The notes beneath the pieces are model-generated. The model was given only the letters and a program-made list of their open reading frames with translations, was not told where the DNA came from and did not search any database. A stretch of 64,000 nt of DNA, from assembly GCA_001543395.1 (NCBI GenBank), contig LPNG01000007.1:1-64000 (forward strand), written 5' to 3'. Positions 22,780-31,456 of the stretch are shown here, in pieces. The position numbers were made by a program, and so were the translations under genes. Source of the stretch: Candidatus Alcium sp. F082 (lineage in GTDB: Bacteria; Bacteroidota; Bacteroidia; Bacteroidales; F082). How positions within the stretch are numbered: the first letter of the stretch is position 1; the number at the start of each line of letters is the position of its first letter.

Positions 22780-23883
22780 ATGAAAACGAGAAATATACTT
22801 AAAATCAGCGGATTATCTGCTCTTTTACTGCTTTGTAATCAGCTTTTCTCCCAGATTCAGACTTTTGAATGGCAAGGCATTCAGCGGCAATACCTGGTGA
22901 GGTCGCCGCAGCATACTGATAAGACAACTACCCCCGTACTGTATTTCCTACATGGCTGGACCGACAATATCACCCATGTCGACAATGAGTTTCATTTCCA
23001 ACAAATTGCGGATCAGTTTGAATGGACAATTGTTATTCCGCAAGCCCGAGACGAGGGATCGGGGACGATGTGGAATGCAGGCTTGAATGCAAGCAATACC
23101 GACGACTCGGGCTTCTTGATGGCGCTTCTTGATTCGCTGGTTGAGCCATATCACTTAAACCTCGATAGTGTCTTCTTCACAGGCTTCTCCATGGGCGGTT
23201 TCATGACGCATCGCATGGCCATCGAACACGGCGACCGCATCACGGCTTGCGCGCCCGTCAGCGGACTGATTACCCATTCCATGTCTAACCATACAGCAGT
23301 GGCCCCAGTACGTATGCTCTATATCCACGGCACGACCGACCCCGTGGTAGGTTATAGCGGTACCTCGCAATACTTCGGTAATCTTGGCCTCGGCGCCGAT
23401 GCCATTATTGAGTATTGGAAAAACGCCAACCATTGTGTTGACGAACCCGTCATCGACACCTTCCCCGACCTCAAAAACGACGGCTTGTTGTTTGTGCGCT
23501 ACACCTACGAGGGCGATGCCGAACTGCAGCATATCAAGGTCATCGGTGGCAACCATAGCTGGTACCATAGCGAATCCCAATACGATATCGGCTATATGAC
23601 AGAGATCCATAAGTTTTTTGTTGGCGATGGAGGTGGCAATGTAGGCATTGTCGAACCTGAGCCCAAACAACTCAACCTTTGGCCCAACCCGACCTCGGGC
23701 TGCTTTACCATCAAAGTGGAAGACGCCACCAACCTTGAGGTGATGGATATCCAAGGCCGTTGTGTGGCCAAGTTCGCGTTGGAGGCAGGCACCAACCAAA
23801 TCAACTTGGGCGATCTACCCGAAGGCTTGTATTTCATCAAAGACGAAAACGGCGCTGCGCAAAAGCTTTTGCTAAAAAAGTAA
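22780..23883 (+). CDS. Secreted feruloyl-esterase/PHB-depolymerase-like hydrolase with T9SS tail
   Basis: 367 residues with a signal peptide. The alpha/beta-hydrolase domain shows YFLHGWTDN near the oxyanion hole, the nucleophile elbow GFSMGGFMTHR, an aspartate in the HGTTDPVV region and a histidine in GGNHSWY. This is the layout of LpqC/poly-hydroxybutyrate-depolymerase-type esterases, which act on plant-wall esters or polyesters. The last 75 residues (LNLWPNPTSGCFTIKVEDAT to KLLLKK) are a type A Por-secretion sorting domain, so it is exported by the type IX system and attached to the surface or released. Confidence 0.88.
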   Translation: MKTRNILKISGLSALLLLCNQLFSQIQTFEWQGIQRQYLVRSPQHTDKTTTPVLYFLHGWTDNITHVDNEFHFQQIADQFEWTIVIPQARDEGSGTMWNAGLNASNTDDSGFLMALLDSLVEPYHLNLDSVFFTGFSMGGFMTHRMAIEHGDRITACAPVSGLITHSMSNHTAVAPVRMLYIHGTTDPVVGYSGTSQYFGNLGLGADAIIEYWKNANHCVDEPVIDTFPDLKNDGLLFVRYTYEGDAELQHIKVIGGNHSWYHSESQYDIGYMTEIHKFFVGDGGGNVGIVEPEPKQLNLWPNPTSGCFTIKVEDATNLEVMDIQGRCVAKFALEAGTNQINLGDLPEGLYFIKDENGAAQKLLLKK

Positions 23884-23895
23884 ACCCAACAGGCG

Positions 23896-24522
23896 ATGCT
23901 GAATCCGAAGTTCGATACTTGTTTCTTTGAGCGATATGCCATGGTCTCGCTGGCGACGTTGCTGGGCGAGCATTATGCCCATCTGGTCAACCGCGACCGG
24001 CCCGACCTGCAGGATGAGGAACAAGGCATCGGCATCGAGGTGACGCGAGCCATCCGCGAAAACAAGAACGTGGCCAACGCCCTAGTCAACGAGATGGCGG
24101 GCGAGGACGTCAAAGAGGTGAACGCCGAGGATTTGCTTCACATCAACCAAAGCGGTTATGCCTACGGTTTGGGCGACGGCAGCATCATCGGTCGCAACGA
24201 GTACGAATACTGGTCACTGGCTTTGCCCCTGAAACGTATCCTCGAAATCAAGATGAACAAGGTGAATGACGGCTTCTACGGCGACTTTCACGAGTTTGGC
24301 CTCTTCGTCTTCACCAAGGAAGACCTCGACCTTGACCAAATCAAGCAGACCATCGCCTTCATGATGGAGAAACAGGCTTATCAGAACCGCCTCTATTCGC
24401 GGCTCTTCATCTCACAAATTCAGACTTTGTTTGATTGCGACCTTGAAACGGGCCGTTACCGTAAAATAAAGATCAGCCAAGAGCAACGCCGCTCTTTTTA
24501 CGACGATGCCATCAAGGTTTGA
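23896..24522 (+). CDS. Conserved hypothetical protein
   Basis: 208 residues, cytoplasmic, 12 bases after the esterase gene. No signal peptide or membrane helix. Features: an acidic helix-rich N-terminus (HLVNRDRPDLQDEEQGIGIE), a central GYAYGLGDGSIIGRNEYEYW motif and a C-terminal region with many aromatic residues. I do not recognise the family. Its last 11 bases overlap the convergent beta-helix gene. Confidence 0.75.
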   Translation: MLNPKFDTCFFERYAMVSLATLLGEHYAHLVNRDRPDLQDEEQGIGIEVTRAIRENKNVANALVNEMAGEDVKEVNAEDLLHINQSGYAYGLGDGSIIGRNEYEYWSLALPLKRILEIKMNKVNDGFYGDFHEFGLFVFTKEDLDLDQIKQTIAFMMEKQAYQNRLYSRLFISQIQTLFDCDLETGRYRKIKISQEQRRSFYDDAIKV

Positions 24523-26098
24523 CGACCTTCTCGACATGGGTTCTTGCTGCGGCTTGGATAACGAGCAAATAAGACCCACTTGACAAGTTTTGGAACCATT
24601 CTCCAATCTCGATACGATTGATGCCAATTTGGGCTTTTTCTAAATTCTTGTTGACCAAAAGTTTTCCGTCAACGGAATAGATCTTGGCAAACAAATTGCA
24701 AGCACTCTCGCATTCGATTTCAGCATAGCTTGAAGCTGTAATAGGGTTGCCTGCAATACGGATTTGGTTCTCATTTTCTGTATTGTCTATGACACCGTTT
24801 GGGTCAACCTCGTATGCACCAATGTCGATAACTCCACCATACACTCGAGATTGTCCAGCCAAATCAAAACCTTCAAGGACTTCGGCAGGCGTGTCGGGGG
24901 AGCCAGCGTTGAAGCATGGGCTGTCAGCCCCAATGGTGTACTCGTTAGGAGCTAATCCACTAAAAAGCGGGTCTTCGTCAAGGCAGTTCTCATAAACCGT
25001 GATGGCTTCGTGGTTCGAGATGTTCTCAAATCCGTATTGCACCAAGCAGTTATGGAATTCAGGTGCATACCCCTCAAAGGTCCACGACCACATCTGTACG
25101 GGTTCATCAAGCGGCGTTTGATTGCTGTTGCCGTAGACGATACAATTGAAGATTGCGGGTGAGCTGTACTGATAAAAGAACATACCGCCGCAATTGACGC
25201 CGATGGAATGGTTGTCGACCACGGTGATGTTACTAATCAAAGGCGACGAGTCGCAAATGGCCAAGCCGCCTCCGAAATGCCCTGAGGTGTTGTTGGCAAA
25301 GAGTGAGTTGGTGATGCTGCACGGATTGTCGAAGCATCGTATCATGTACAATCCCGCTCCGTTGATGCCATAGTTGTATTCGAAACGGCAGCGGTCGATT
25401 CTCGCCACGCAGCTGTCGATGCTCAAGGCACCGCCGATGGCCGATTCGCCATAGTTGTTGAGGAAATTAGTTTTCGTGATATCCACCTCGCATTTCAGGA
25501 ATCGCAGTCCACCGCCATACATGAAATAAATGGTATCTATTCGGCTGTAATTCAGATTGTTGTTTATGTTGCAATCGTGTATCACCACTTTAGAGTCTTC
25601 AGCATTCAAGGCACCGCCGTGTTCGCGCGAGAAGTTGCAGAACAAGGTGCAGTGGCTGAGTTCCACATCCTGGCTGTTGAAGATACGCAGGGCGCCGCCG
25701 TCTTGGTCGTTATCCAAAGCCGCCTTGCCGTATTGGAAGCGGCAGTAGTCGAACTTGCAACGCCCCGCCTTTTCCAATCGGATGCCGTTCCATCCACCAC
25801 GACCCGAGTTGAAGATAGAAAAACCTGTTGTGTCGGCCACGGTGAAGAGGATGGAGTCGTTTTGTGTGCCGAGGGCATTCAGCATGGCATTGTTCCCGAC
25901 CGTGATATTGAAAAATCCGTCAAACAGCACCGTGGTTCCCGGCATGATGCTCAACGAGTCTTGAACGACGACATTGTTGGTTATCAAGATGGTGTCGGCT
26001 TCCCAACGGCCCGATTGTGGCCCCGACACTTCGATGGTTTGTGCTTTGGCGAAGAGGCTGCAAAGCAAGAAAGGCAATAACAGTTTATTTTTCATCAT
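24512..26098 (-). CDS. Secreted right-handed beta-helix protein with T9SS tail
   Basis: 528 residues. A signal peptide is followed by about 380 residues of parallel beta-helix with repeated short coils (CRFQYGKAALDNDQDGGALR, NSLFANNTSGHFGGGLAICD), the fold of polysaccharide lyases and adhesins, but I see no catalytic site. The end, INRIEIGEWFQNLSSGSYLL to VEKVVKP, is a type A sorting domain, so it is exported by the type IX system. Its own promoter lies upstream. Confidence 0.85.
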   Translation of the reverse strand: MMKNKLLLPFLLCSLFAKAQTIEVSGPQSGRWEADTILITNNVVVQDSLSIMPGTTVLFDGFFNITVGNNAMLNALGTQNDSILFTVADTTGFSIFNSGRGGWNGIRLEKAGRCKFDYCRFQYGKAALDNDQDGGALRIFNSQDVELSHCTLFCNFSREHGGALNAEDSKVVIHDCNINNNLNYSRIDTIYFMYGGGLRFLKCEVDITKTNFLNNYGESAIGGALSIDSCVARIDRCRFEYNYGINGAGLYMIRCFDNPCSITNSLFANNTSGHFGGGLAICDSSPLISNITVVDNHSIGVNCGGMFFYQYSSPAIFNCIVYGNSNQTPLDEPVQMWSWTFEGYAPEFHNCLVQYGFENISNHEAITVYENCLDEDPLFSGLAPNEYTIGADSPCFNAGSPDTPAEVLEGFDLAGQSRVYGGVIDIGAYEVDPNGVIDNTENENQIRIAGNPITASSYAEIECESACNLFAKIYSVDGKLLVNKNLEKAQIGINRIEIGEWFQNLSSGSYLLVIQAAARTHVEKVVKP

Positions 26099-26124
26099 TA
26101 CAATAGAATTGCATAAGTATGTTG

Positions 26125-26132
26125 CAAAAATA
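26125..26132 (-). promoter_or_regulatory. -7 box of the beta-helix gene
   Basis: TATTTTTG on the minus strand, 26 bases before the ATG. Confidence 0.6.
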
Positions 26133-26174
26133 GTGCTTTTCTGTTTTCATGGATGGTTATTGTCTTTCTTTTTG

Positions 26175-26182
26175 TATCTTTG
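26175..26182 (+). promoter_or_regulatory. -7 box of the GH3-family gene
   Basis: TATCTTTG, 20 bases before the ATG at 26203, so the longer track ORF starting at 26149 is not the protein start. Confidence 0.65.
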
Positions 26183-26202
26183 CAGTCTATTTAGTTAGCA
26201 TA

Positions 26203-27795
26203 ATGAAACGTCCAAACTTTAAAAGAAAGATAAAGAAATTGATGCCGGTCCCTGTTTTGGGAGCCGTTGTGAAGGCTGCGGCAGAGATTAAGAATATTCC
26301 TGTAGAGATTCGTCAAAACCACACCGATCCCATCCGCGCCCAGAGGCGTGAGTTGCGCAAGCTGCTGACCAAGGCCCAATTCACCGAGTTCGGCAAATTC
26401 TATCATTTTGACGAGATATTGCTCTCGAGAGACATCATGGAGGAGTTCCGTAAGCGGGTGCCCGTTTTCGACTACAACAAGATGCACGATGAGTGGTGGC
26501 ATCTCAACTTGAAAGGCATGCGTAATGTGGCTTGGCCTGGCAAGATCAAGTATTTTGCCCTTAGCTCGGGCACCTCAGAGGCGGCCAGCAAATACATCCC
26601 CGTCACCCGAGGCCTGAACAACAAGATTACCCGTGCAAGCATCCGCCAGCTGGTGTCGGCCACACGCTACGACTTCCCCTTGAGTTTTTACAGCCGTGGT
26701 GTACTAATGATTGGTGGCAGCACCGACTTGCAGTATAATGAGGAGTTTGGCTATTACGCTGGCGACCTCTCGGGCATCTCGGCCGGAAAGATTCCGTCAT
26801 GGTTTGAGGCGTTCTACAAACCTGGACAGAAGATCTCAAAGGTGAAGGACTGGGCCGAGAAGATGGACCTTATGGTGAAGGCGGCCCCGAAGTGGGACAT
26901 CGGTGTCATCGTGGGCGTACCGGCATGGGTACAGATCCTTTTGGAACGAATCATCAAGGAATATAACCTGAAGACCATTCACGACATTTGGCCCAACCTG
27001 ATGGTGTATGTGCATAGCGGCGTGGCTTTCGGGCCTTACGAGAAGAGCTTTGAGCGCATCTTCGGCAAGGAGGTGATTTATGTTGAAAGCTACTTGGCCT
27101 CTGAAGGCTATATCGCCTATCAAGTTGACCTTAAGAAGCGCGTCATGCAGCTGTTGGTCGACAACGGCATCTATTTCGAGTTTGTGCCCTTCGATGAGGA
27201 GAACTTCGACGAGGATGGCAACATCGTGGAACATCCTAAGACGTTGTTGCTCTCGGAGGTGAAGGCGGACCAGGATTATGCCTTGCTGCTCTCCACCTGT
27301 GCGGGCACATGGCGTTACCTCATCGGCGACACCATCAAGTTCCTCGACACGGAGGACTGCGAAATCGTCATCACGGGACGTACCAAGCAGTTTTTGAGCA
27401 TCACGGGCGAGCATCTCTCGCAGGACAATATGACCCGTGCCGTCGACATGATGGCTGAGCAGCTGGGGGTCAACATCACGGAGTTCACGGTGGCTGGCAT
27501 TCGCCACGAAACGATGTATGCCCATCATTGGTACCTGGGCTGTGATGAGCCCATCGACAAGCAGCAGGCCTTGAAACTCATCGACGAGAACCTTTGCAAG
27601 CTGAACGACGACTATGCCGTGGAACGCACCCAAGCCATCAAAGAGTTGTTTGTCGACGTGCTGCCTACCAAACATTTCTATGAGTTCATGGAGCAGAAGA
27701 TCGGCAAATGGGGTGGTGCCACCAAGTTCCCCCGCGTGATGAAAGGCAAACGTCTGGAGATGTGGGAAGCCTATGTCAAAAGTCTGAAAGAATAA
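26203..27795 (+). CDS. GH3 auxin-responsive promoter family protein
   Basis: 530 residues of the GH3 branch of adenylate-forming enzymes, common in Bacteroidota. The nucleotide-binding serine-rich loop reads KYFALSSGTSEAASKYIPVT near residue 110, the central VYVHSGVAFGPYEKSF and YVESYLASEGYIAY segments follow, and the C-terminal part contains RTKQFLSITGEHLSQDNM. It should activate a carboxylic acid with ATP and couple it to an amine. The bacterial substrate is unknown. Followed after 12 bases by a LysE-type exporter gene. Confidence 0.9.
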   Translation: MKRPNFKRKIKKLMPVPVLGAVVKAAAEIKNIPVEIRQNHTDPIRAQRRELRKLLTKAQFTEFGKFYHFDEILLSRDIMEEFRKRVPVFDYNKMHDEWWHLNLKGMRNVAWPGKIKYFALSSGTSEAASKYIPVTRGLNNKITRASIRQLVSATRYDFPLSFYSRGVLMIGGSTDLQYNEEFGYYAGDLSGISAGKIPSWFEAFYKPGQKISKVKDWAEKMDLMVKAAPKWDIGVIVGVPAWVQILLERIIKEYNLKTIHDIWPNLMVYVHSGVAFGPYEKSFERIFGKEVIYVESYLASEGYIAYQVDLKKRVMQLLVDNGIYFEFVPFDEENFDEDGNIVEHPKTLLLSEVKADQDYALLLSTCAGTWRYLIGDTIKFLDTEDCEIVITGRTKQFLSITGEHLSQDNMTRAVDMMAEQLGVNITEFTVAGIRHETMYAHHWYLGCDEPIDKQQALKLIDENLCKLNDDYAVERTQAIKELFVDVLPTKHFYEFMEQKIGKWGGATKFPRVMKGKRLEMWEAYVKSLKE

Positions 27796-27807
27796 AACCG
27801 ATGTGTC

Positions 27808-28527
27808 ATGGAAAATGCGCCTGATATTTTCGACAAAATGCCTGAATTTAGCCGCATCGGATCGTTCAGTTTCCTGTTGTGGGCCATCCTGATCGGACTG
27901 TTTCTTGCCGTCATCGTCAATATGGGTCCTGCGTTCATCACGCTGGTGCAGACCAGTCTCCACCGTGGTGCCAGGTCGGCCGCATGGTTCGCCATCGGCG
28001 TCATCCTCAACGATGCCATGGTCATCTCCCTTTGCATCTTGACCTCGGTGCAGGTGGTGATGCGGTCACAGTTCGAAGCCTCGTTGGCCTGTATCGGAGC
28101 CGGCATCATCCTGTTGCTGTTTGGCATCTTCACCTATCGACGAAAGGTGAAAGGCAGGGAAGAGATGATAGAGAAACGCTCGCAAGAGATCATGAAAAAC
28201 GCTAGCGACAAGCCCGCTTGGTTCGTCTTCCTCGGCAAGGGATTTGTGCTCAACATCTTGAATCCTTTCGTCTGGATCTTCTGGTTCTCGGCCGTAGCCA
28301 TGGTGGCAGGCAATATGGGTGGCAACAAGCTGAGCACAATCGTCTTCTTTGCCATCGTCTTGGGCACCACATTGGCTGTGGAGTTGCTTAAGGCTTGGGG
28401 CGCGTCACGCTTGAAAAAGTTCCTCAACCCCGACCGCACCGCGTTGATGAATAAGATAGCAGGCGTTCTCTTGATGCTTTGCGGCGTCTATTTCATTATT
28501 TTCAGAGGCATCGTAAACCTTTTTTAA
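27808..28527 (+). CDS. LysE-family amino-acid exporter
   Basis: 239 residues with about six hydrophobic helices. The N-terminal part carries the LysE/RhtB signature (NMGPAFITLVQTSLHRGARS, AAWFAIGVILNDAMVISLC), and a basic loop (RRKVKGREEMIEKR) separates the halves. It exports amino acids or related compounds across the inner membrane. It lies 12 bases after the GH3-type gene, so it may export that enzyme's product; this is inference from spacing. Confidence 0.85.
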   Translation: MENAPDIFDKMPEFSRIGSFSFLLWAILIGLFLAVIVNMGPAFITLVQTSLHRGARSAAWFAIGVILNDAMVISLCILTSVQVVMRSQFEASLACIGAGIILLLFGIFTYRRKVKGREEMIEKRSQEIMKNASDKPAWFVFLGKGFVLNILNPFVWIFWFSAVAMVAGNMGGNKLSTIVFFAIVLGTTLAVELLKAWGASRLKKFLNPDRTALMNKIAGVLLMLCGVYFIIFRGIVNLF

Positions 28528-28593
28528 TTAAAGAGGTATGGTACGATTATTGCTCAAAAAATGCAAAATAATGCTTGTTATAAAAAAAAGTTG

Positions 28594-28601
28594 TACCTTT
28601 G
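28594..28601 (+). promoter_or_regulatory. -7 box of the acpP-fabF-rnc operon
   Basis: TACCTTTG, 44 bases before the acpP ATG. Confidence 0.6.
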
Positions 28602-28645
28602 CCGCCGAAAACGAGTAATAATTTATTCACTAAAAATTGAAAACT

Positions 28646-28891
28646 ATGTCAGAAATTTTGAATGAAATCGTTCCGATCATTGCCGAAAAGCTTGGCGTTG
28701 ATCCTTCAGAAGTCACAATGGATGCTAGCTTCACCAACGACCTGGGTGCCGATTCTCTGGACACCGTCGAACTGATGATGGAATTTGAAAAGAGCTTCAA
28801 CCTCTCCATCCCGGACGACCAGCAGGAAAGCATCGTTACCGTCGGTGATGTCGTCAGACTTATCGAAAAGATGCGTGCTGAAAACAATTGA
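28646..28891 (+). CDS. acpP: Acyl carrier protein
   Basis: 81 residues from the ATG at 28646; the track start is a TTG. The phosphopantetheine attachment site is the serine in [14 protein letters not shown] near residue 39, followed by the usual acidic helix. It carries growing acyl chains for type II fatty-acid synthesis in the cytoplasm. Its order before fabF and rnc is the standard bacterial arrangement. Confidence 0.97.
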   Translation: MSEILNEIVPIIAEKLGVDPSEVTMDASFTNDLGADSLDTVELMMEFEKSFNLSIPDDQQESIVTVGDVVRLIEKMRAENN

Positions 28892-28924
28892 TTTCAGCAT
28901 TTTTAGAAACCAATAAACTTAATA

Positions 28925-30181
28925 ATGGAATCGAAGCGCGTAGTTGTCACAGGCCTGGGTGCCATCACCCCCATCGGAAACACTGTCAAGGATTTCTGGG
29001 AAGGATTAGTGAATGGTAAAAACGGAGCCGGTGAGATTACCCGTTTCGATTCCACTTTATACAAGACGCATTTTGCGTGCGAGGTGAAGGGCTACAACCC
29101 TGACGACTTCTTCGACAAGAAGACCGTGCGCAAATATGACTTGTTCGCCCAGTTCGACATCGTGGCCGCCGATGAGGCCATCGCCGACTCGGGCATCACG
29201 CCAGAAAACACCGACTTCGACGATGTCGGCGTGATGTTGACTTCGGGCATTGGCGGCGTCAATCACTTCTTCAACGAGATGAAGGAGTTCTTCCAGAATG
29301 GCGACGGAACGCCCCGTTTCAGTCCTTTTCTCATCACCAAGATGATTGTCAACATGCCTTCTGGTGTCATCTCCATCAAATACGGCTTTTGCGGTCCCAA
29401 CTATGCCACCGTATCGGCTTGCGCCTCTTCGGCTCATGCCATCATCGATGCCTTCAACTACGTCCGTTATGGCAAGTCGAAGGTCGTCGTGGCAGGTGGC
29501 GCGGGAGCAGCCATCGGCGAGTGTGGCATTGGCGGATTCAACTCGATGCACGCCCTGTCGACGCGCAACGACGACTTTATGACCGCCTCACGCCCCTTCG
29601 ACCTCAATCGCGACGGTTTCGTCATGGGCGAAGGCGCTGGTAGCATCGTGTTGGAAGAGTATGAACATGCCGTTGCCCGTGGCGCTAAGATCTACGCTGA
29701 GATCGTCGGTGGTGGTGCCTCAGCCGACGCCTATCACATCACGGCTCCGCATCCCGAAGGCAAGGGTGGCATCTTGAGCATGAGACGCGCCTTGGCCGAT
29801 GCCGAAATCACCCCCGAGGTCATCGACCACATCAACACCCACGGCACTTCGACGCCGGCAGGCGACGTGGCTGAACCTATCGCCATCAAAGAGGTGTTTG
29901 GTGAGCATGCCTATAACATCAGCATCAACTCCACCAAATCCATGACGGGTCACCTTTTGGGCGGTGCCGGTGCGGTGGAAGCCATCGCCAGCATCCTGGC
30001 GCTGAAGAATGGCATCATCCCGCCCACCATCAACCACTTCGACGACGACCCGAACATCGACCCGCGTCTCGACTTCACTTTCCATAAAGCCTGCAAGCGC
30101 GACATCCACTACGCCTTGTCCAATTCATTCGGATTTGGCGGCCAAAATGCCACCTTGATCTTCAAAAAGTTCGAATCCTAA
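28925..30181 (+). CDS. fabF: 3-oxoacyl-ACP synthase II
   Basis: 418 residues, the usual KASII length. The catalytic cysteine is in VSACASSAHAI near residue 164. The two histidines are in INTHGTSTPAGD near 305 and SMTGHLLGGAGA near 340, and the C-terminus FGFGGQNATLIFK is typical. It condenses malonyl-ACP with acyl-ACP. It lies 33 bases after acpP and one base before rnc. Confidence 0.97.
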   Translation: MESKRVVVTGLGAITPIGNTVKDFWEGLVNGKNGAGEITRFDSTLYKTHFACEVKGYNPDDFFDKKTVRKYDLFAQFDIVAADEAIADSGITPENTDFDDVGVMLTSGIGGVNHFFNEMKEFFQNGDGTPRFSPFLITKMIVNMPSGVISIKYGFCGPNYATVSACASSAHAIIDAFNYVRYGKSKVVVAGGAGAAIGECGIGGFNSMHALSTRNDDFMTASRPFDLNRDGFVMGEGAGSIVLEEYEHAVARGAKIYAEIVGGGASADAYHITAPHPEGKGGILSMRRALADAEITPEVIDHINTHGTSTPAGDVAEPIAIKEVFGEHAYNISINSTKSMTGHLLGGAGAVEAIASILALKNGIIPPTINHFDDDPNIDPRLDFTFHKACKRDIHYALSNSFGFGGQNATLIFKKFES

Positions 30182-30182
30182 G

Positions 30183-30902
30183 ATGGCATTACTTTCGCGC
30201 CCAAAAGATCCTCAAGACAAAGCACTCTACGAGTATATCCACAATATCTTCGGCTTCTATCCGAGGAATATCGCTTTGTATCATGTGGCTTTCACCCATA
30301 AATCGATGGCTGTCGAGAGCGTGGGCAACTATCACGTCAGCAACGAACGCATGGAGTACCTCGGCGACGCCGTGTTGAGCCTCGCCGTGGCCGATTACCT
30401 CTTCCATACCTATCCCACTCAGCCTGAAGGCTTCCTCACTGAGATGCGCTCTCGTATCGTCAGCCGTGTCTCCCTCAACCGACTCTCGGAGAAGCTGGGC
30501 TTCGGAAGCTATATCCGGCATTCTTCTGACGTAGGCAACAACGCACGCTCGATGGGTGGCAACGCCTTTGAAGCCCTTATGGGCGCCATCTACCTTGACC
30601 GCGGCTACGACTTCGCCAAACGCATCATCATCGAGCGCATCGTCAAGGTCCATATCGACGTCGACGAACTGCAGCAGACCGATGCCAACTTCAAGAGCAA
30701 GCTGCTCGAGTGGTCGCAAAAGCAGAAGAAAAACCTGGTGTTCCATCAGCTCGACGAGATAGGTGAGGGGCACAAGAAAGAATTCCACATACAAGTGCTC
30801 ATCGACGGCAAGCCTTATGGCGACGCCATCGACCGTTCCATCCGTGGCGCGGAACAGCTGGCCGCCGAAAAAACATGGAAACTTTTGTTTAGCGAGGATT
30901 GA
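30183..30902 (+). CDS. rnc: Ribonuclease III
   Basis: 239 residues. The RNase III signature NERMEYLGDAVL near residue 56 contains the catalytic acidic residues; GGNAFEALMGAIYLDRG gives the second metal-binding cluster. The last 65 residues form the double-stranded-RNA-binding domain (FKSKLLEWSQKQKK to EKTWKLLF). It processes rRNA and structured mRNAs. It starts one base after the fabF stop. Confidence 0.97.
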   Translation: MALLSRPKDPQDKALYEYIHNIFGFYPRNIALYHVAFTHKSMAVESVGNYHVSNERMEYLGDAVLSLAVADYLFHTYPTQPEGFLTEMRSRIVSRVSLNRLSEKLGFGSYIRHSSDVGNNARSMGGNAFEALMGAIYLDRGYDFAKRIIIERIVKVHIDVDELQQTDANFKSKLLEWSQKQKKNLVFHQLDEIGEGHKKEFHIQVLIDGKPYGDAIDRSIRGAEQLAAEKTWKLLFSED

Positions 30903-30921
30903 GATTCTTCGAACAATTGTT

Positions 30922-30929
30922 TATCTTTG
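30922..30929 (+). promoter_or_regulatory. -7 box of the IPExxxVDY gene
   Basis: TATCTTTG ends four bases before the ATG at 30934, inside the end-of-rnc spacer. A leaderless transcript is implied. Confidence 0.65.
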
Positions 30930-30933
30930 CGGC

Positions 30934-31446
30934 ATGAATCCCAAAAACAGGAAAATACAGATTGCATCGTTCGACGACACCACCGTCGTGGGCATCAATT
31001 CGGGTCTGGTCGACTACAAACTGGCGTGGAATATCAACAAAAAGCTTTCCATTGACTTGGTTAAATACGATGACCTGGAGTTTGAAGGCGCCAACTATTC
31101 CTTCTTCTATTACTCGGCAGGCGAGAACTATAACGTTTATAACCTCGTATCGCTGGTGCGTCAAGACAGGGTGCTTTTCCCTTTCACCCCGCGTCTCGAC
31201 TATCTTTTCCTCATCCAAAACACGTTGAGCCCCGAGCGTCAGATGCATATCATGAACAGCCTCCGCGAAATCGATGGCCTGGGTCATGCTTTCCTGCTTG
31301 AGAAAGACAAAAACCTTCGTCAGGTGCTGGAGACCATCGCCGACTGCGAGCTGAAGGTGATAGACAAAAAGAAAAAGCAGAACAACCTTAAAGAAGTCAA
31401 GCTCAGAATGCAGGAGCAAGAGGCCTTGATGAAAGCTGCTTATTAG
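30934..31446 (+). CDS. IPExxxVDY family protein
   Basis: 170 residues from the ATG at 30934; the track ORF at 30763 reads through rnc in another frame and is wrong before this point. The family is restricted to Bacteroidota and named for a motif that here reads INSGLVDYKLAW near residue 22. Small, cytoplasmic and uncharacterised, with a lysine-rich C-terminal helix (DKKKKQNNLKEVKLRMQ). Adjacent to rnc, but with its own promoter four bases before the ATG. Confidence 0.85.
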   Translation: MNPKNRKIQIASFDDTTVVGINSGLVDYKLAWNINKKLSIDLVKYDDLEFEGANYSFFYYSAGENYNVYNLVSLVRQDRVLFPFTPRLDYLFLIQNTLSPERQMHIMNSLREIDGLGHAFLLEKDKNLRQVLETIADCELKVIDKKKKQNNLKEVKLRMQEQEALMKAAY

Positions 31447-31456
31447 AAATCCTAGT

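Noticed and set aside
24747-26198. Plus-strand ORFs over the beta-helix gene
   Set aside because: Shadows of a gene with clear signal peptide, repeats and T9SS tail.
30763-30933. Upstream extension of the IPExxxVDY ORF
   Set aside because: Reads rnc in another frame; the promoter at 30922 and the ATG at 30934 fit the family length.
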